A stretch of DNA of 15,236 nt from contig CAKUCT010000022.1 in the NCBI GenBank assembly GCA_934643765.1, forward strand, positions 1 to 15,236. The letters are read 5' to 3'. This document shows, piece by piece, positions 7,396-14,380 of this stretch. The position numbers were made by a program, and so were the translations under genes. Source of the DNA: an uncultured Oscillospiraceae bacterium (GTDB lineage Bacteria; Bacillota; Clostridia; Oscillospirales; Oscillospiraceae). The notes below the pieces were generated by a model, which worked only from the letters and a program-made list of their open reading frames with translations, made no database searches and had not been told where the DNA came from. Each line of letters opens with the position of its first letter. Position 1 is the first letter of the stretch.

Positions 7396-8286
7396 ATGAA
7401 CACGCAGCATTTGCAGTACCTGATCGAAATTGAACGCACCCGGTCCGTTTCGCAGGCGGCGGAGAACTTGTTCATCGGGCAGCCGAACCTCAGCCGCATT
7501 CTGCACGAGATGGAGGCCAATCTCGGCTTCCGGATTTTTGAGCGCACGAGCAAGGGCGTGCGCCCGACCGAGCGCGGCGCGATTTTTCTGCAGCATGCAA
7601 AGAGCATCATCCGCGAGCTTGAGCGCATTGACGCGCTCGGCCCGCGCCACCCGGTAGAAAACCGGCTGCGCATCTGCATTCCGCGCGCGGCGGCGATGCT
7701 GGATATGACGGCGGAGTATCTGAACACGCTGCCGGTGGACCAGAATCTGGACTCCGTCATCCGCGAGTGCCACGCGCGGCGGGGACTGGAGCTGCTGGAA
7801 AACGGAGAGGTGGAGGTCGGCATCATCCGCTTCCGCAGCGAGTACCGCGACTACTTTGAAGAGCAGAGCGTCTCGCGCGGCTTCGGGTTCCAGATTTTAA
7901 GCCGGTACCGCTATCAGCTGCTGGTGCCGAAAAATCATATGCTGGCCGACCGCGAGATCGTCACGGCGCAGGATCTGGTGGGGCTTCCCGAAATTGTCCA
8001 CGGCGACACGTTCCGCAAGGGCCCGAAGGTAGAAGAGGGGCTGCGCAGAAAGATCTATACGGTTGACCGGCTTGCGCAGCTTCGCCTGCTGGAGACAATT
8101 CCGGGGGCTTATATGTGGTCGTCTCCGATTCCAGAGCGGTGCCTGGCGCGGTGGAATCTGGTGCAGAAGCCGAGCACCATCAACCAGACCGTCTATCACG
8201 ACGCGCTGGTATATCAGCTGCAATATGACATGACGCAGAATGAACGCGGCTTTATGGAGTTTATCCAGCAGCATTACCAGAAATAG
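7396..8286 (+). CDS. LysR-family transcriptional regulator
   Basis: This is a 296-residue one-component regulator with the normal LysR length. The N-terminal winged helix-turn-helix spans about residues 1-60: SVSQAAENLFIGQPNLSR contains the helix-turn-helix, followed by the typical LGFRIFERTSKGVRPTERG wing. Residues ~90-296 form the effector-binding domain. The effector is unknown; an organic acid or a fermentation intermediate is a reasonable guess from the neighbours. SD AGGAGGA lies just before the ATG. Unlike many LysR genes it is not divergent from its presumed target; it lies between the AEC gene and the mdh operon, on the same strand. The inverted repeats immediately after it, in front of mdh, are the best candidate binding sites. 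No partial domain or missing motif was seen. Confidence 0.94.
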   Translation: MNTQHLQYLIEIERTRSVSQAAENLFIGQPNLSRILHEMEANLGFRIFERTSKGVRPTERGAIFLQHAKSIIRELERIDALGPRHPVENRLRICIPRAAAMLDMTAEYLNTLPVDQNLDSVIRECHARRGLELLENGEVEVGIIRFRSEYRDYFEEQSVSRGFGFQILSRYRYQLLVPKNHMLADREIVTAQDLVGLPEIVHGDTFRKGPKVEEGLRRKIYTVDRLAQLRLLETIPGAYMWSSPIPERCLARWNLVQKPSTINQTVYHDALVYQLQYDMTQNERGFMEFIQQHYQK

Positions 8287-8306
8287 TTATACGATTTATG
8301 ATATAA
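8287..8306. promoter_or_regulatory. Inverted repeat upstream of mdh (candidate distal LysR site)
   Basis: TTATA (8287-8291) and TATAA (8302-8306) are inverted around a 10-nt spacer, starting right after the LysR stop codon. Its centre lies about 64 nt upstream of the start site expected from the TATAAT at 8348, the classical position of the LysR recognition site. Short and AT-rich, so only suggestive. Confidence 0.4.
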
Positions 8307-8329
8307 CAATTCGAAAATAAACATTTCTA

Positions 8330-8344
8330 TTCTGTATGGCAGAA
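8330..8344. promoter_or_regulatory. T-N11-A dyad upstream of mdh (candidate proximal LysR box)
   Basis: TTCTG (8330-8334) and CAGAA (8340-8344) form a perfect 5-bp dyad with a 5-nt spacer, and T8331/A8343 give the T-N11-A arrangement of LysR boxes. It occupies the region where the -35 element of the downstream TATAAT should be, consistent with an activator site. Confidence 0.5.
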
Positions 8345-8347
8345 AGC

Positions 8348-8353
8348 TATAAT
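8348..8353 (+). promoter_or_regulatory. -10 element of the mdh-fumC-hdr operon promoter
   Basis: A perfect TATAAT with no recognisable -35 box at the right distance (TTCTAT at 8325-8330 matches only 2/6). This is what is expected for a promoter that needs an activator. Transcription would start near 8360. Confidence 0.6.
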
Positions 8354-8365
8354 CAGTAAGAAAGA

Positions 8366-8385
8366 ACCGATAATGTTTTATCGGT
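8366..8385 (+). promoter_or_regulatory. Hairpin in the predicted mdh leader
   Basis: ACCGATAA (8366-8373) and TTATCGGT (8378-8385) form an 8-bp stem with a 4-nt loop. It has no T-run, so it is not a terminator. It would sit a few nt from the 5' end of the mRNA and may stabilise it, or be a DNA operator for another regulator. Confidence 0.45.
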
Positions 8386-8417
8386 ATTATAAGAATGAAT
8401 AAAGGATGGGCAAACGT

Positions 8418-9368
8418 ATGAGCAAGATCACTGTTATCGGCGCCGGAAGCGTTGGCGCAACCATTGCAAATGACCTGATGATTCAAGGGATCGCGTCTGA
8501 GATCGTACTGGTTGACATCAATAAGAAAAAGGCGTTCGGTGAGGCGCTGGATATCTACCAGGGCGCGCCGTTCTGTTCGCCCGCCATTGTTCGTTTCGGA
8601 GAGTATGAGGCGGCCGCCAACTCGGACATTGTGATTATCACTTCCGGTCTTCCCAGAAAAGAGGGGCAGACCCGGCTGGAGCTGGCGCAGGTCAATGTCA
8701 ACATTCTCAAGGATATCACACCGCAGATCGTCAAGGTCGCGCCGCATGCGATCTATATTCTGGTTTCCAACCCGGTGGACGTGCTGACGTATGTGTTCCA
8801 CAAGGTTTCCGGTCTGCCGGAGCGGCAGATCATCGGCTCGGGCACGATTCTGGACACCAGCCGGCTGCAGTCGGTGCTGGCCAAGCGCTTTTTCATCAGC
8901 CCGAAAAATGTCCACGCGCATGTCTACGGTGAGCACGGCGACTCTTCGTTTGTGCCCTGGTCGCTGGTGCACATCGCGAACAATCACGTAGACGCCTATC
9001 GCGAGAGCTCGCCGGACAAGGATCGCATCACCTGGCAGGGCCCGGCGGAGTATCCGGCGATTGAGGAGTTTGTCAAGACCTCCGGCGGCCAGGTCATCAA
9101 GGCCAAGGGCGCGACATTCTACGCCGTGGCGATGTCGGTCTGCCATCTGTGCAAGTGCGCGATGAGCACGGCGGGCACGGCGCTGACCGTCTCAATGATG
9201 ATGCACGGCGAGTACGGCGTGGACGATGTGTGCCTGTCGACGCTGGCGCTGGTCGACAATACCGGCGTGCGCGGCAAAATTATGAATACGCTGACGGACG
9301 GCGAGATCGCGCTGCTGCACAAGAGCGCGGATAAGCTCAAAGAGGTCATCCGTCAGATTGAGATCTGA
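8418..9368 (+). CDS. mdh: LDH/MDH-family dehydrogenase, predicted malate dehydrogenase
   Basis: This is a cytoplasmic NAD-dependent 2-hydroxyacid dehydrogenase of the lactate/malate dehydrogenase superfamily, 316 residues. The Rossmann motif GAGSVG lies at residues 8-13, with Asp33 after the second strand, which favours NAD over NADP. Catalytic residues are present: Asn118 (SNPVD), Asp146 and Arg149 (LDTSR), His173 (GEHGDSS) and the mobile-loop Arg86. The specificity position equivalent to Gln102 of LDH is Arg80 (SGLPRKEG), as in malate dehydrogenases, although much of the rest (GEHGDSS, KGATFYAVA) is LDH-like. I therefore predict oxaloacetate/malate as substrates; a homology search alone may call it L-lactate dehydrogenase. 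The fumarase gene 17 nt downstream supports malate. The ATG at 8418 is chosen because it begins the conserved MSKITVIGAG; an in-frame ATG at 8406 overlaps the only SD (AAAGGA). Confidence 0.93.
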   Translation: MSKITVIGAGSVGATIANDLMIQGIASEIVLVDINKKKAFGEALDIYQGAPFCSPAIVRFGEYEAAANSDIVIITSGLPRKEGQTRLELAQVNVNILKDITPQIVKVAPHAIYILVSNPVDVLTYVFHKVSGLPERQIIGSGTILDTSRLQSVLAKRFFISPKNVHAHVYGEHGDSSFVPWSLVHIANNHVDAYRESSPDKDRITWQGPAEYPAIEEFVKTSGGQVIKAKGATFYAVAMSVCHLCKCAMSTAGTALTVSMMMHGEYGVDDVCLSTLALVDNTGVRGKIMNTLTDGEIALLHKSADKLKEVIRQIEI

Positions 9369-9372
9369 TCGT

Positions 9373-9378
9373 GGGAGG
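9373..9378 (+). promoter_or_regulatory. Ribosome binding site that decides the fumC start
   Basis: GGGAGG lies 7 nt before the ATG at 9386. It rules out the in-frame GTG at 9371, which lies at the edge of this SD. Confidence 0.8.
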
Positions 9379-9385
9379 AATTCGG

Positions 9386-10762
9386 ATGGAGTATCGTATA
9401 GAACATGATTCCATGGGAGAGGTTCGCGTGCCGGCAGATAAATACTGGGGCGCGCAGACCGAGCGGAGTCATGAAAACTTTCCGATCGGCGTGGGACTGG
9501 AAACCATGCCGCAGGAGATTATCAGAGCCTTCGGCGCGCTGAAGCTGGCCGCAGCCAGAGCGAATCATACCCTGCGCCCGGAAAAAATGACGCAGGAAAA
9601 GCTGCAGGCCATTTCCCAGGCGGCGACGGAGGTCATGGAGGGAAAGCTCTTTGACCATTTTCCGTTGGTGGTCTGGCAGACGGGCTCCGGCACACAGTCA
9701 AACATGAACGCCAACGAGGTCATTGCCAACCGCGGCAACGAGATTGCGGGCAGGAAGCTTCTTCATCCGAACGATGATATCAACATGTCCCAGTCGTCCA
9801 ACGACACCTTCCCGACCGCGATGCACATCGCGGCCGTGGAGGCCATCGAAGAGCAGGTGCTTCCCGCGATTGACAAGCTGGCCGCGACGCTGCGCCGTCT
9901 GGAGGCGGAGAACGAGGGGATTGTCAAGTCCGGCCGGACACATCTGCAGGACGCGACGCCGATCAAGTTCTCCCAGGAAATCTCCGGCTGGAGAAGCAGT
10001 CTGGAAAGAGACCGGCAGATGCTGCTGCTCGCGCTCGATCCGCTTCGTGATCTGGCCCTCGGCGGCACGGCCGTCGGCACCGGCCTCAACGCCCCGAAGG
10101 GCTTTGATACGCAGGTTGCGCGGGAGATTGCGGAGATTACAGGCCGCGAATTCCGGACGGCAGAGAACAAGTTCCACGCGCTGACATCCAAGGATGAGCT
10201 CGTGTTCGCGCACGGCGCGTTAAAGGCACTGGCGGCAGATATGATGAAGATCGCAAACGACGTGCGTTGGCTCGCCTCCGGCCCGAGAGACGGCCTGGGC
10301 GAAATCTTCATTCCGGAAAATGAGCCGGGCTCTTCCATCATGCCGGGCAAGGTCAATCCCACGCAGTGCGAGGCGGTGACGATGGTCGCGGTGCAGGTGA
10401 TGGGAAACGACGCGGCAGTGTCCATGGCGGCAAGCCAGGGCAATTTCGAGCTCAACGTCTTCATGCCTGTTTGCATCTATAACTTCCTGCAGTCGGCGCG
10501 GCTTTTGGCACAGGCCATTGTGTCGTTCAACGACCGCTGCGCCTGCGGCATCACGGCAAACCGGGAAAAGATGGCGCATAACCTACATAATTCCCTGATG
10601 CTGGTGACGGCCCTCAACCCCTACATCGGATACGAAAACGCCGCCAAGACGGCGAAAAAGGCCTATAAGGAAAACATCTCGCTCAAGGAGGCCTGCGTGG
10701 CGCTCGGGTTCCTTACGGAAGAAAAATTTGACGAGGTTTTCCACCCGGAAAATATGGTTTGA
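9386..10762 (+). CDS. fumC: Class II fumarate hydratase FumC
   Basis: FumC reversibly hydrates fumarate to malate. It is an oxygen-stable, cluster-free homotetramer. The 458-residue length is normal. Visible are the N-terminal substrate-contact region (WQTGSGTQSNMNANEV, 97-112), the SSND motif (137-140), the GRTHLQDA segment (183-190) with the catalytic-type His186, and the superfamily signature GSSIMPGKVNPT (315-326) with the flexible catalytic-serine loop. The KVNP signature with the surrounding NEVI and HPNDD stretches separates fumarase from aspartase and argininosuccinate lyase, although aspartase is the closest alternative. It sits 17 nt after mdh and 14 nt before hdrB. The pair gives the oxaloacetate-malate-fumarate segment of the TCA cycle, run in either direction. 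Use of a cluster-free fumarase beside so many Fe-S proteins is worth noting. Confidence 0.97.
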   Translation: MEYRIEHDSMGEVRVPADKYWGAQTERSHENFPIGVGLETMPQEIIRAFGALKLAAARANHTLRPEKMTQEKLQAISQAATEVMEGKLFDHFPLVVWQTGSGTQSNMNANEVIANRGNEIAGRKLLHPNDDINMSQSSNDTFPTAMHIAAVEAIEEQVLPAIDKLAATLRRLEAENEGIVKSGRTHLQDATPIKFSQEISGWRSSLERDRQMLLLALDPLRDLALGGTAVGTGLNAPKGFDTQVAREIAEITGREFRTAENKFHALTSKDELVFAHGALKALAADMMKIANDVRWLASGPRDGLGEIFIPENEPGSSIMPGKVNPTQCEAVTMVAVQVMGNDAAVSMAASQGNFELNVFMPVCIYNFLQSARLLAQAIVSFNDRCACGITANREKMAHNLHNSLMLVTALNPYIGYENAAKTAKKAYKENISLKEACVALGFLTEEKFDEVFHPENMV

Positions 10763-10776
10763 CCGGAGGCTGAAAG

Positions 10777-11562
10777 ATGACATTTCAATATTTTCCCGGC
10801 TGCACGCTGAAGACCAAGGGCGTGCGGTTGGATCAGTGCGCCCAAAATGCGGCAAAAGCACTTGGTTTTACGCTGCAGGAGCTGCCTGAGTGGCAGTGCT
10901 GCGGGGCGGTGTACCCGATGGCGCGGGATGAAATTGCGACAAGACTTTCTTCCGTGCGTGCCTTGGTTGCGGCGCGGGACGCAGAGCAGCCGCTGGTCAC
11001 GCTCTGCTCTGCCTGCCATCACGTCATCAAACGCGTGAACGGCGACATGCAGCGCGACGCGGATATTCGCGCCAAGATCAACAATTATCTGAACCTCGAC
11101 ACGCCTTACACGGGCGAGACCGAGGTTCTGCATTATCTGGAGGTACTGCGCGACAAGATCGGCTGGGACGCCGTGAAGGCCGCGGTGAAGCATCCGCTGA
11201 CCGGCAAAAAAATCGGCGCGTACTACGGATGTCTCTTGCTCCGGCCCAGCCGCGAGATGTGCTTCGACGATCCGGAGAACCCGCGCATTCTGGAAGACTT
11301 CATCCGCGCCATCGGCGCAGAGCCGGTCTACTATGGCCTGCGCAACGAGTGCTGCGGCGGATATACGACGATTGAAAACCGGCAGTATGCGAGCCGCCAG
11401 GCACAGAACATTGCAGATAGCGCAAAGGCCACGGGAGCAGAGGTCCTGATTACGGCATGTCCTTTGTGTATGTACAACCTGTCTGAAAATACGGACGGCA
11501 GTGTGCCGGTCCGGTATTTTACAGAGCTTCTGGCCCAGGCGCTTGGTGTGGAGGAGATGTAG
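10777..11562 (+). CDS. hdrB: HdrB-like heterodisulfide reductase subunit (two CCG domains)
   Basis: HdrB is the catalytic disulfide-reducing subunit of heterodisulfide reductase complexes, holding two noncubane [4Fe-4S] clusters. The protein has 261 residues and two complete CCG domains: Cys9, Cys41-Cys42 and Cys77xxCys80, then Cys152, Cys192-Cys193 and Cys228xxCys231. Both follow the CX31-39CCX~34CxxC spacing, so both clusters should form. No membrane segment is present, so it is soluble. In methanogens the substrate is CoM-S-S-CoB; in bacteria HdrB partners include DsrC-type proteins or are unknown. No coenzyme M/B or DsrC gene is visible here, so the physiological acceptor is open. GGAGG at 10765-10769 sets the start. 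Only 2 nt separate it from hdrC. The order HdrB-HdrC-HdrA-MvhD resembles bacterial Hdr/Flx clusters. Confidence 0.93.
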   Translation: MTFQYFPGCTLKTKGVRLDQCAQNAAKALGFTLQELPEWQCCGAVYPMARDEIATRLSSVRALVAARDAEQPLVTLCSACHHVIKRVNGDMQRDADIRAKINNYLNLDTPYTGETEVLHYLEVLRDKIGWDAVKAAVKHPLTGKKIGAYYGCLLLRPSREMCFDDPENPRILEDFIRAIGAEPVYYGLRNECCGGYTTIENRQYASRQAQNIADSAKATGAEVLITACPLCMYNLSENTDGSVPVRYFTELLAQALGVEEM

Positions 11563-11564
11563 GG

Positions 11565-11948
11565 ATGGAAAACAAGATGATCGATACCGTCACGCGCATC
11601 TCCGGCGTGAACCCGAGAAAATGCATGCGCTGCGGCAAATGCACGGCCTCCTGTCCCGCGTTCGACGAGATGGAATATCATCCGCATCAGTTTGTATCGA
11701 TGGTCGAAAACGGCCGGATTGACGAGCTGATGGCGTCAAAGGGCATCTACATGTGCCTGAGCTGCTTTGCCTGTGTGGAGCGCTGTCCAAGAAATGTCGA
11801 GCCGGCGAAGCTCATTGAGGCCGTGCGTCTGGCCGTCATCCGGCAGCAGGGGCAGAACCATCTGCACGCCGAACAGATTCCGGCGATGGTTGATGAAGCG
11901 CTGCCGCAGCAGGCCATTACCAGCGCGTTCCGGAAATACAAGCGGTAG
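11565..11948 (+). CDS. hdrC: HdrC-like 2x[4Fe-4S] electron-transfer subunit
   Basis: HdrC relays electrons between HdrA and HdrB. This 127-residue protein has two ferredoxin-type motifs: Cys20, Cys23, Cys26, Cys30-Pro and Cys64, Cys67, Cys70, Cys74-Pro. These are the two [4Fe-4S] clusters expected for a soluble HdrC, followed by a helical C-terminal tail. There is no membrane-spanning cytochrome domain, so this is the HdrABC type and not HdrDE. The start is 2 nt after the hdrB stop, with GAGGAG (11551-11556) in the end of hdrB as SD, so translation is coupled. A generic dicluster ferredoxin is the alternative, but the flanking hdrB and hdrA settle the assignment. Confidence 0.93.
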   Translation: MENKMIDTVTRISGVNPRKCMRCGKCTASCPAFDEMEYHPHQFVSMVENGRIDELMASKGIYMCLSCFACVERCPRNVEPAKLIEAVRLAVIRQQGQNHLHAEQIPAMVDEALPQQAITSAFRKYKR

Positions 11949-11960
11949 GGAGGGGAAAGC

Positions 11961-13952
11961 ATGCAGAGAATAGGCGTTTTTGTCTGCCACTGCGGCACGA
12001 ACATTGCCGCGACGGTGGATGTTTCGAAGGTTGCCGAAGCGCTTGGCAAAGAGCCAGGCGTGGTGTTTGCAACGGATTACCCCTACATGTGCTCCCAGAC
12101 CGGCCAGCAGATGATTCAGGACAAGATCCACGAGCTGGGCCTGACCGGCGTTGTGATCTGTTCTTGCTCGCCGAGAATGCACGAGCAGACCTTCCGTAAG
12201 GCATGTTCCAAGACCGGGCTCAACGGCTATATGGTCGAGATTGCGAACATCCGTGAGCAGTGCTCCTGGATTCACAAGGACAGGCAGCAGGCGACCGAGA
12301 AGGCGGTCATTCTGGGAAGAGCCGCGATTGCCAAGGTGCAGCTTAACGCGCCGCTGACCGCGGGCACGAGCCCCGTGACCAAGCGGGCGCTTGTTATCGG
12401 CGGCGGCATTGCGGGCATCCAGACGGCGCTCGATATTGCAGAGGCCGGGTTTGAAGTCGATATCGTGGAGAAAAAGCCGACGATCGGCGGCAAGATGACG
12501 CAGATCGACAAGACCTTCCCGACGCTTGACTGCGCGGCGTGTATCCTGACGCCGAAAATGGTCGACTGCGCGCAGAATGAAAAAATCCACATCTACGCGT
12601 ACTCTGAGGTGGAAAGCGTCGGCGGTTTTGTCGGCAACTTCCATGTGAAAATCCGCCGCAGGGCGCGCTTCGTGAACGAGGATGTCTGCACCGGCTGCGG
12701 CGCCTGCACGGAAAAATGTCCGCAGAAAAAGGTTCCGAATGAATTTAACTTAGGACTTGATAACCGGCGCGCAATTTATATTCCCTTTGCGCAGGCCGTG
12801 CCGAAGGTGGCAACCATCGATCCCGACTACTGCAACATGCTCAAAAACGGCAAGTGCGGCGTGTGCGCAAAGGTCTGCACGGCGGGCGCGATTGATTACA
12901 AGCAGAAGGACACGGTGATCGAGCAAGAATACGGCGCGATTGTCGCCGCGACGGGCTTTAACCCGATTGATCTTTCCAAATTTGACGAGTTTGCTTATTC
13001 CCAAAGTCCGGACGTTGTGTCCAGTCTGGAGTTTGAACGGCTGATGAATGCCGCGGGCCCGACGGGCGGCACCCTTCTCCGCCCGTCGGACGGGACACAC
13101 CCGAAGACGATTGTGTTTGTGCAGTGCGTGGGCTCGCGGTGCGAGGAAGCTACGAAGGGCAAGAGCTATTGCTCGAAAATCTGCTGCATGTACACGGCGA
13201 AGCACGCGATGCTCTGCCGCGAAAAATATCCGGATACGGACGTGTATGTGTTTTACATCGACGTGCGTACCCCGGGCAAAAACTTCGACGAGTTCTACCG
13301 CAGAGCCATCGAGGAGTACGGCGTGCACTATATTAAGGGCATGGTTGGAAAAGTTGTGCCCGAAAATGGCAAGCTGAAGGTACAGGCGTCTGACCTGTTG
13401 GACAATCACCAGCTGCACATTGACGCGGATATGGTGGTTCTGGCGGCGGCGATTGAGCCCGACAAGTCGGCGCGCTCGGTTGCCACGATGCTGACGGCCT
13501 CCATGGACACCAACGACTTCTTTACAGAAGCCCACCCGAAGCTTCGCCCCGTGGAGAGCCCGACGGCGGGCGTGTTTCTCTCCGGCACATGCCAGGGCCC
13601 GAAGGATATCCCCGAGACTGTGGCGCAGGCATCGGCCGCGGCGGCAAAGGTCATCGGCCTTCTCTGCAAGGACAGCCTGACGTGCAACCCGTGCGTGGCG
13701 CAGCCGAATGAGATGATGTGCAACGGCTGCTCGAACTGCGAAAAGGTCTGTCCCTACGGCGCGATTACCTACATCGACAAGGAGTTCCGCGGGCCGAACC
13801 GCACGACAATCCTTCGCCGCGTGGCGCAGGTGAATCCGGCGGTCTGCCAGGGCTGCGGCGCGTGTACGGTGGCGTGCATGTCGGGCGCGATGGACCTCAA
13901 GGGCTTTTCCAACAAACAGATCATGGCGGAGGTGGATGCGATATGCAGGTAA
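11961..13952 (+). CDS. hdrA: HdrA-like FAD/iron-sulfur subunit, electron-bifurcation core
   Basis: HdrA carries the FAD at which electron bifurcation occurs in soluble Hdr complexes. The protein is full length (663 residues). Residues 1-130 form the N-terminal cluster domain with Cys9, Cys11, Cys44, Cys67 and Cys69. The thioredoxin-reductase-like FAD domain starts at GGGIAG (147-152). The HdrA-specific LDCAAC pair is Cys191/Cys194. An inserted ferredoxin domain has Cys243/246/249/253 and Cys291/299/302/306. A Cys-rich patch (389-409) follows. The C-terminal ferredoxin has Cys587/590/593/597 and Cys629/632/635/639. No selenocysteine codon is used. The C-terminal ferredoxin is the expected electron exit to free ferredoxin or a partner. 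The SD lies between the hdrC stop and the ATG. It overlaps the next gene by 10 nt. Whether it bifurcates or confurcates in vivo is inference. Confidence 0.95.
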   Translation: MQRIGVFVCHCGTNIAATVDVSKVAEALGKEPGVVFATDYPYMCSQTGQQMIQDKIHELGLTGVVICSCSPRMHEQTFRKACSKTGLNGYMVEIANIREQCSWIHKDRQQATEKAVILGRAAIAKVQLNAPLTAGTSPVTKRALVIGGGIAGIQTALDIAEAGFEVDIVEKKPTIGGKMTQIDKTFPTLDCAACILTPKMVDCAQNEKIHIYAYSEVESVGGFVGNFHVKIRRRARFVNEDVCTGCGACTEKCPQKKVPNEFNLGLDNRRAIYIPFAQAVPKVATIDPDYCNMLKNGKCGVCAKVCTAGAIDYKQKDTVIEQEYGAIVAATGFNPIDLSKFDEFAYSQSPDVVSSLEFERLMNAAGPTGGTLLRPSDGTHPKTIVFVQCVGSRCEEATKGKSYCSKICCMYTAKHAMLCREKYPDTDVYVFYIDVRTPGKNFDEFYRRAIEEYGVHYIKGMVGKVVPENGKLKVQASDLLDNHQLHIDADMVVLAAAIEPDKSARSVATMLTASMDTNDFFTEAHPKLRPVESPTAGVFLSGTCQGPKDIPETVAQASAAAAKVIGLLCKDSLTCNPCVAQPNEMMCNGCSNCEKVCPYGAITYIDKEFRGPNRTTILRRVAQVNPAVCQGCGACTVACMSGAMDLKGFSNKQIMAEVDAICR

Positions 13953-14380
13953 ACGGCGAATGGAAACCGACCATTGTGGCGTTCTGCTGCAACTGGTGCT
14001 CGTATGCGGGCGCGGACCTTTCCGGCACGAACCGGCTGCAATACCCCGCAAATGTCAAAATCATCCGCATTCCATGCTCGTGCCGCTTGAACCCGATGTT
14101 CATCCTCCGCGCGTTCCAGCGCGGGGCCGACGGCGTGATTCTCTGCGGCTGCCATCCCGGCGACTGCCACTACACAACGGGCAATTACTACGCCCGGCGG
14201 CGCATGACGCTGCTGTTTTCGATGCTGGATTTCCTGGGCATTGAAAAAGAGCGCACGAGAGTCGAGTGGGTCTCGGCCGCCGAGGGCGCGAAATTTGCCG
14301 CAACGATGAACGAATTTGTGCAGACAATCACAAATCTTGGCGAGAACCGCAGACTGGAGGATCTCAGATGCAAGGAGTAA
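13943..14380 (+). CDS. mvhD: MvhD/FlxD-like [2Fe-2S] hydrogenase-delta family protein
   Basis: MvhD-type proteins carry a [2Fe-2S] cluster and pass electrons from a hydrogenase, formate dehydrogenase or NADH-oxidising module to HdrA. This copy has 145 residues, the normal size. The family motifs are visible: FCCNWCSYAGAD (14-25), CSCRLNP (45-51) and GCHPGDCHY (69-77), followed by TGNYYARRR. The start at 13943 is inside the end of hdrA, with GGAGG at 13928-13932. The frame is open further upstream within hdrA but encodes no family sequence there. No hydrogenase gene is visible, so the name mvhD denotes the family only; with the next gene, an Flx or formate-dehydrogenase-linked role (flxD) is more likely than a hydrogenase one. 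It overlaps the following gene by 13 nt. Confidence 0.92.
   Translation: MQVNGEWKPTIVAFCCNWCSYAGADLSGTNRLQYPANVKIIRIPCSCRLNPMFILRAFQRGADGVILCGCHPGDCHYTTGNYYARRRMTLLFSMLDFLGIEKERTRVEWVSAAEGAKFAATMNEFVQTITNLGENRRLEDLRCKE

Noticed and set aside
8366..8385. Hairpin after the LysR gene as a terminator
   Set aside because: There is no T-run after the stem and a TATAAT lies upstream of it; it fits a leader hairpin or operator better.
13718..13942. Possible 75-codon N-terminal extension of the MvhD-like protein
   Set aside because: It lies inside hdrA in another frame, while the conserved protein starts at 13943 with a good SD.
12750..14051. Long antisense open frame (433 codons) opposite hdrA
   Set aside because: The product is a low-complexity Arg/His/Ala-rich shadow of hdrA, with no motif.
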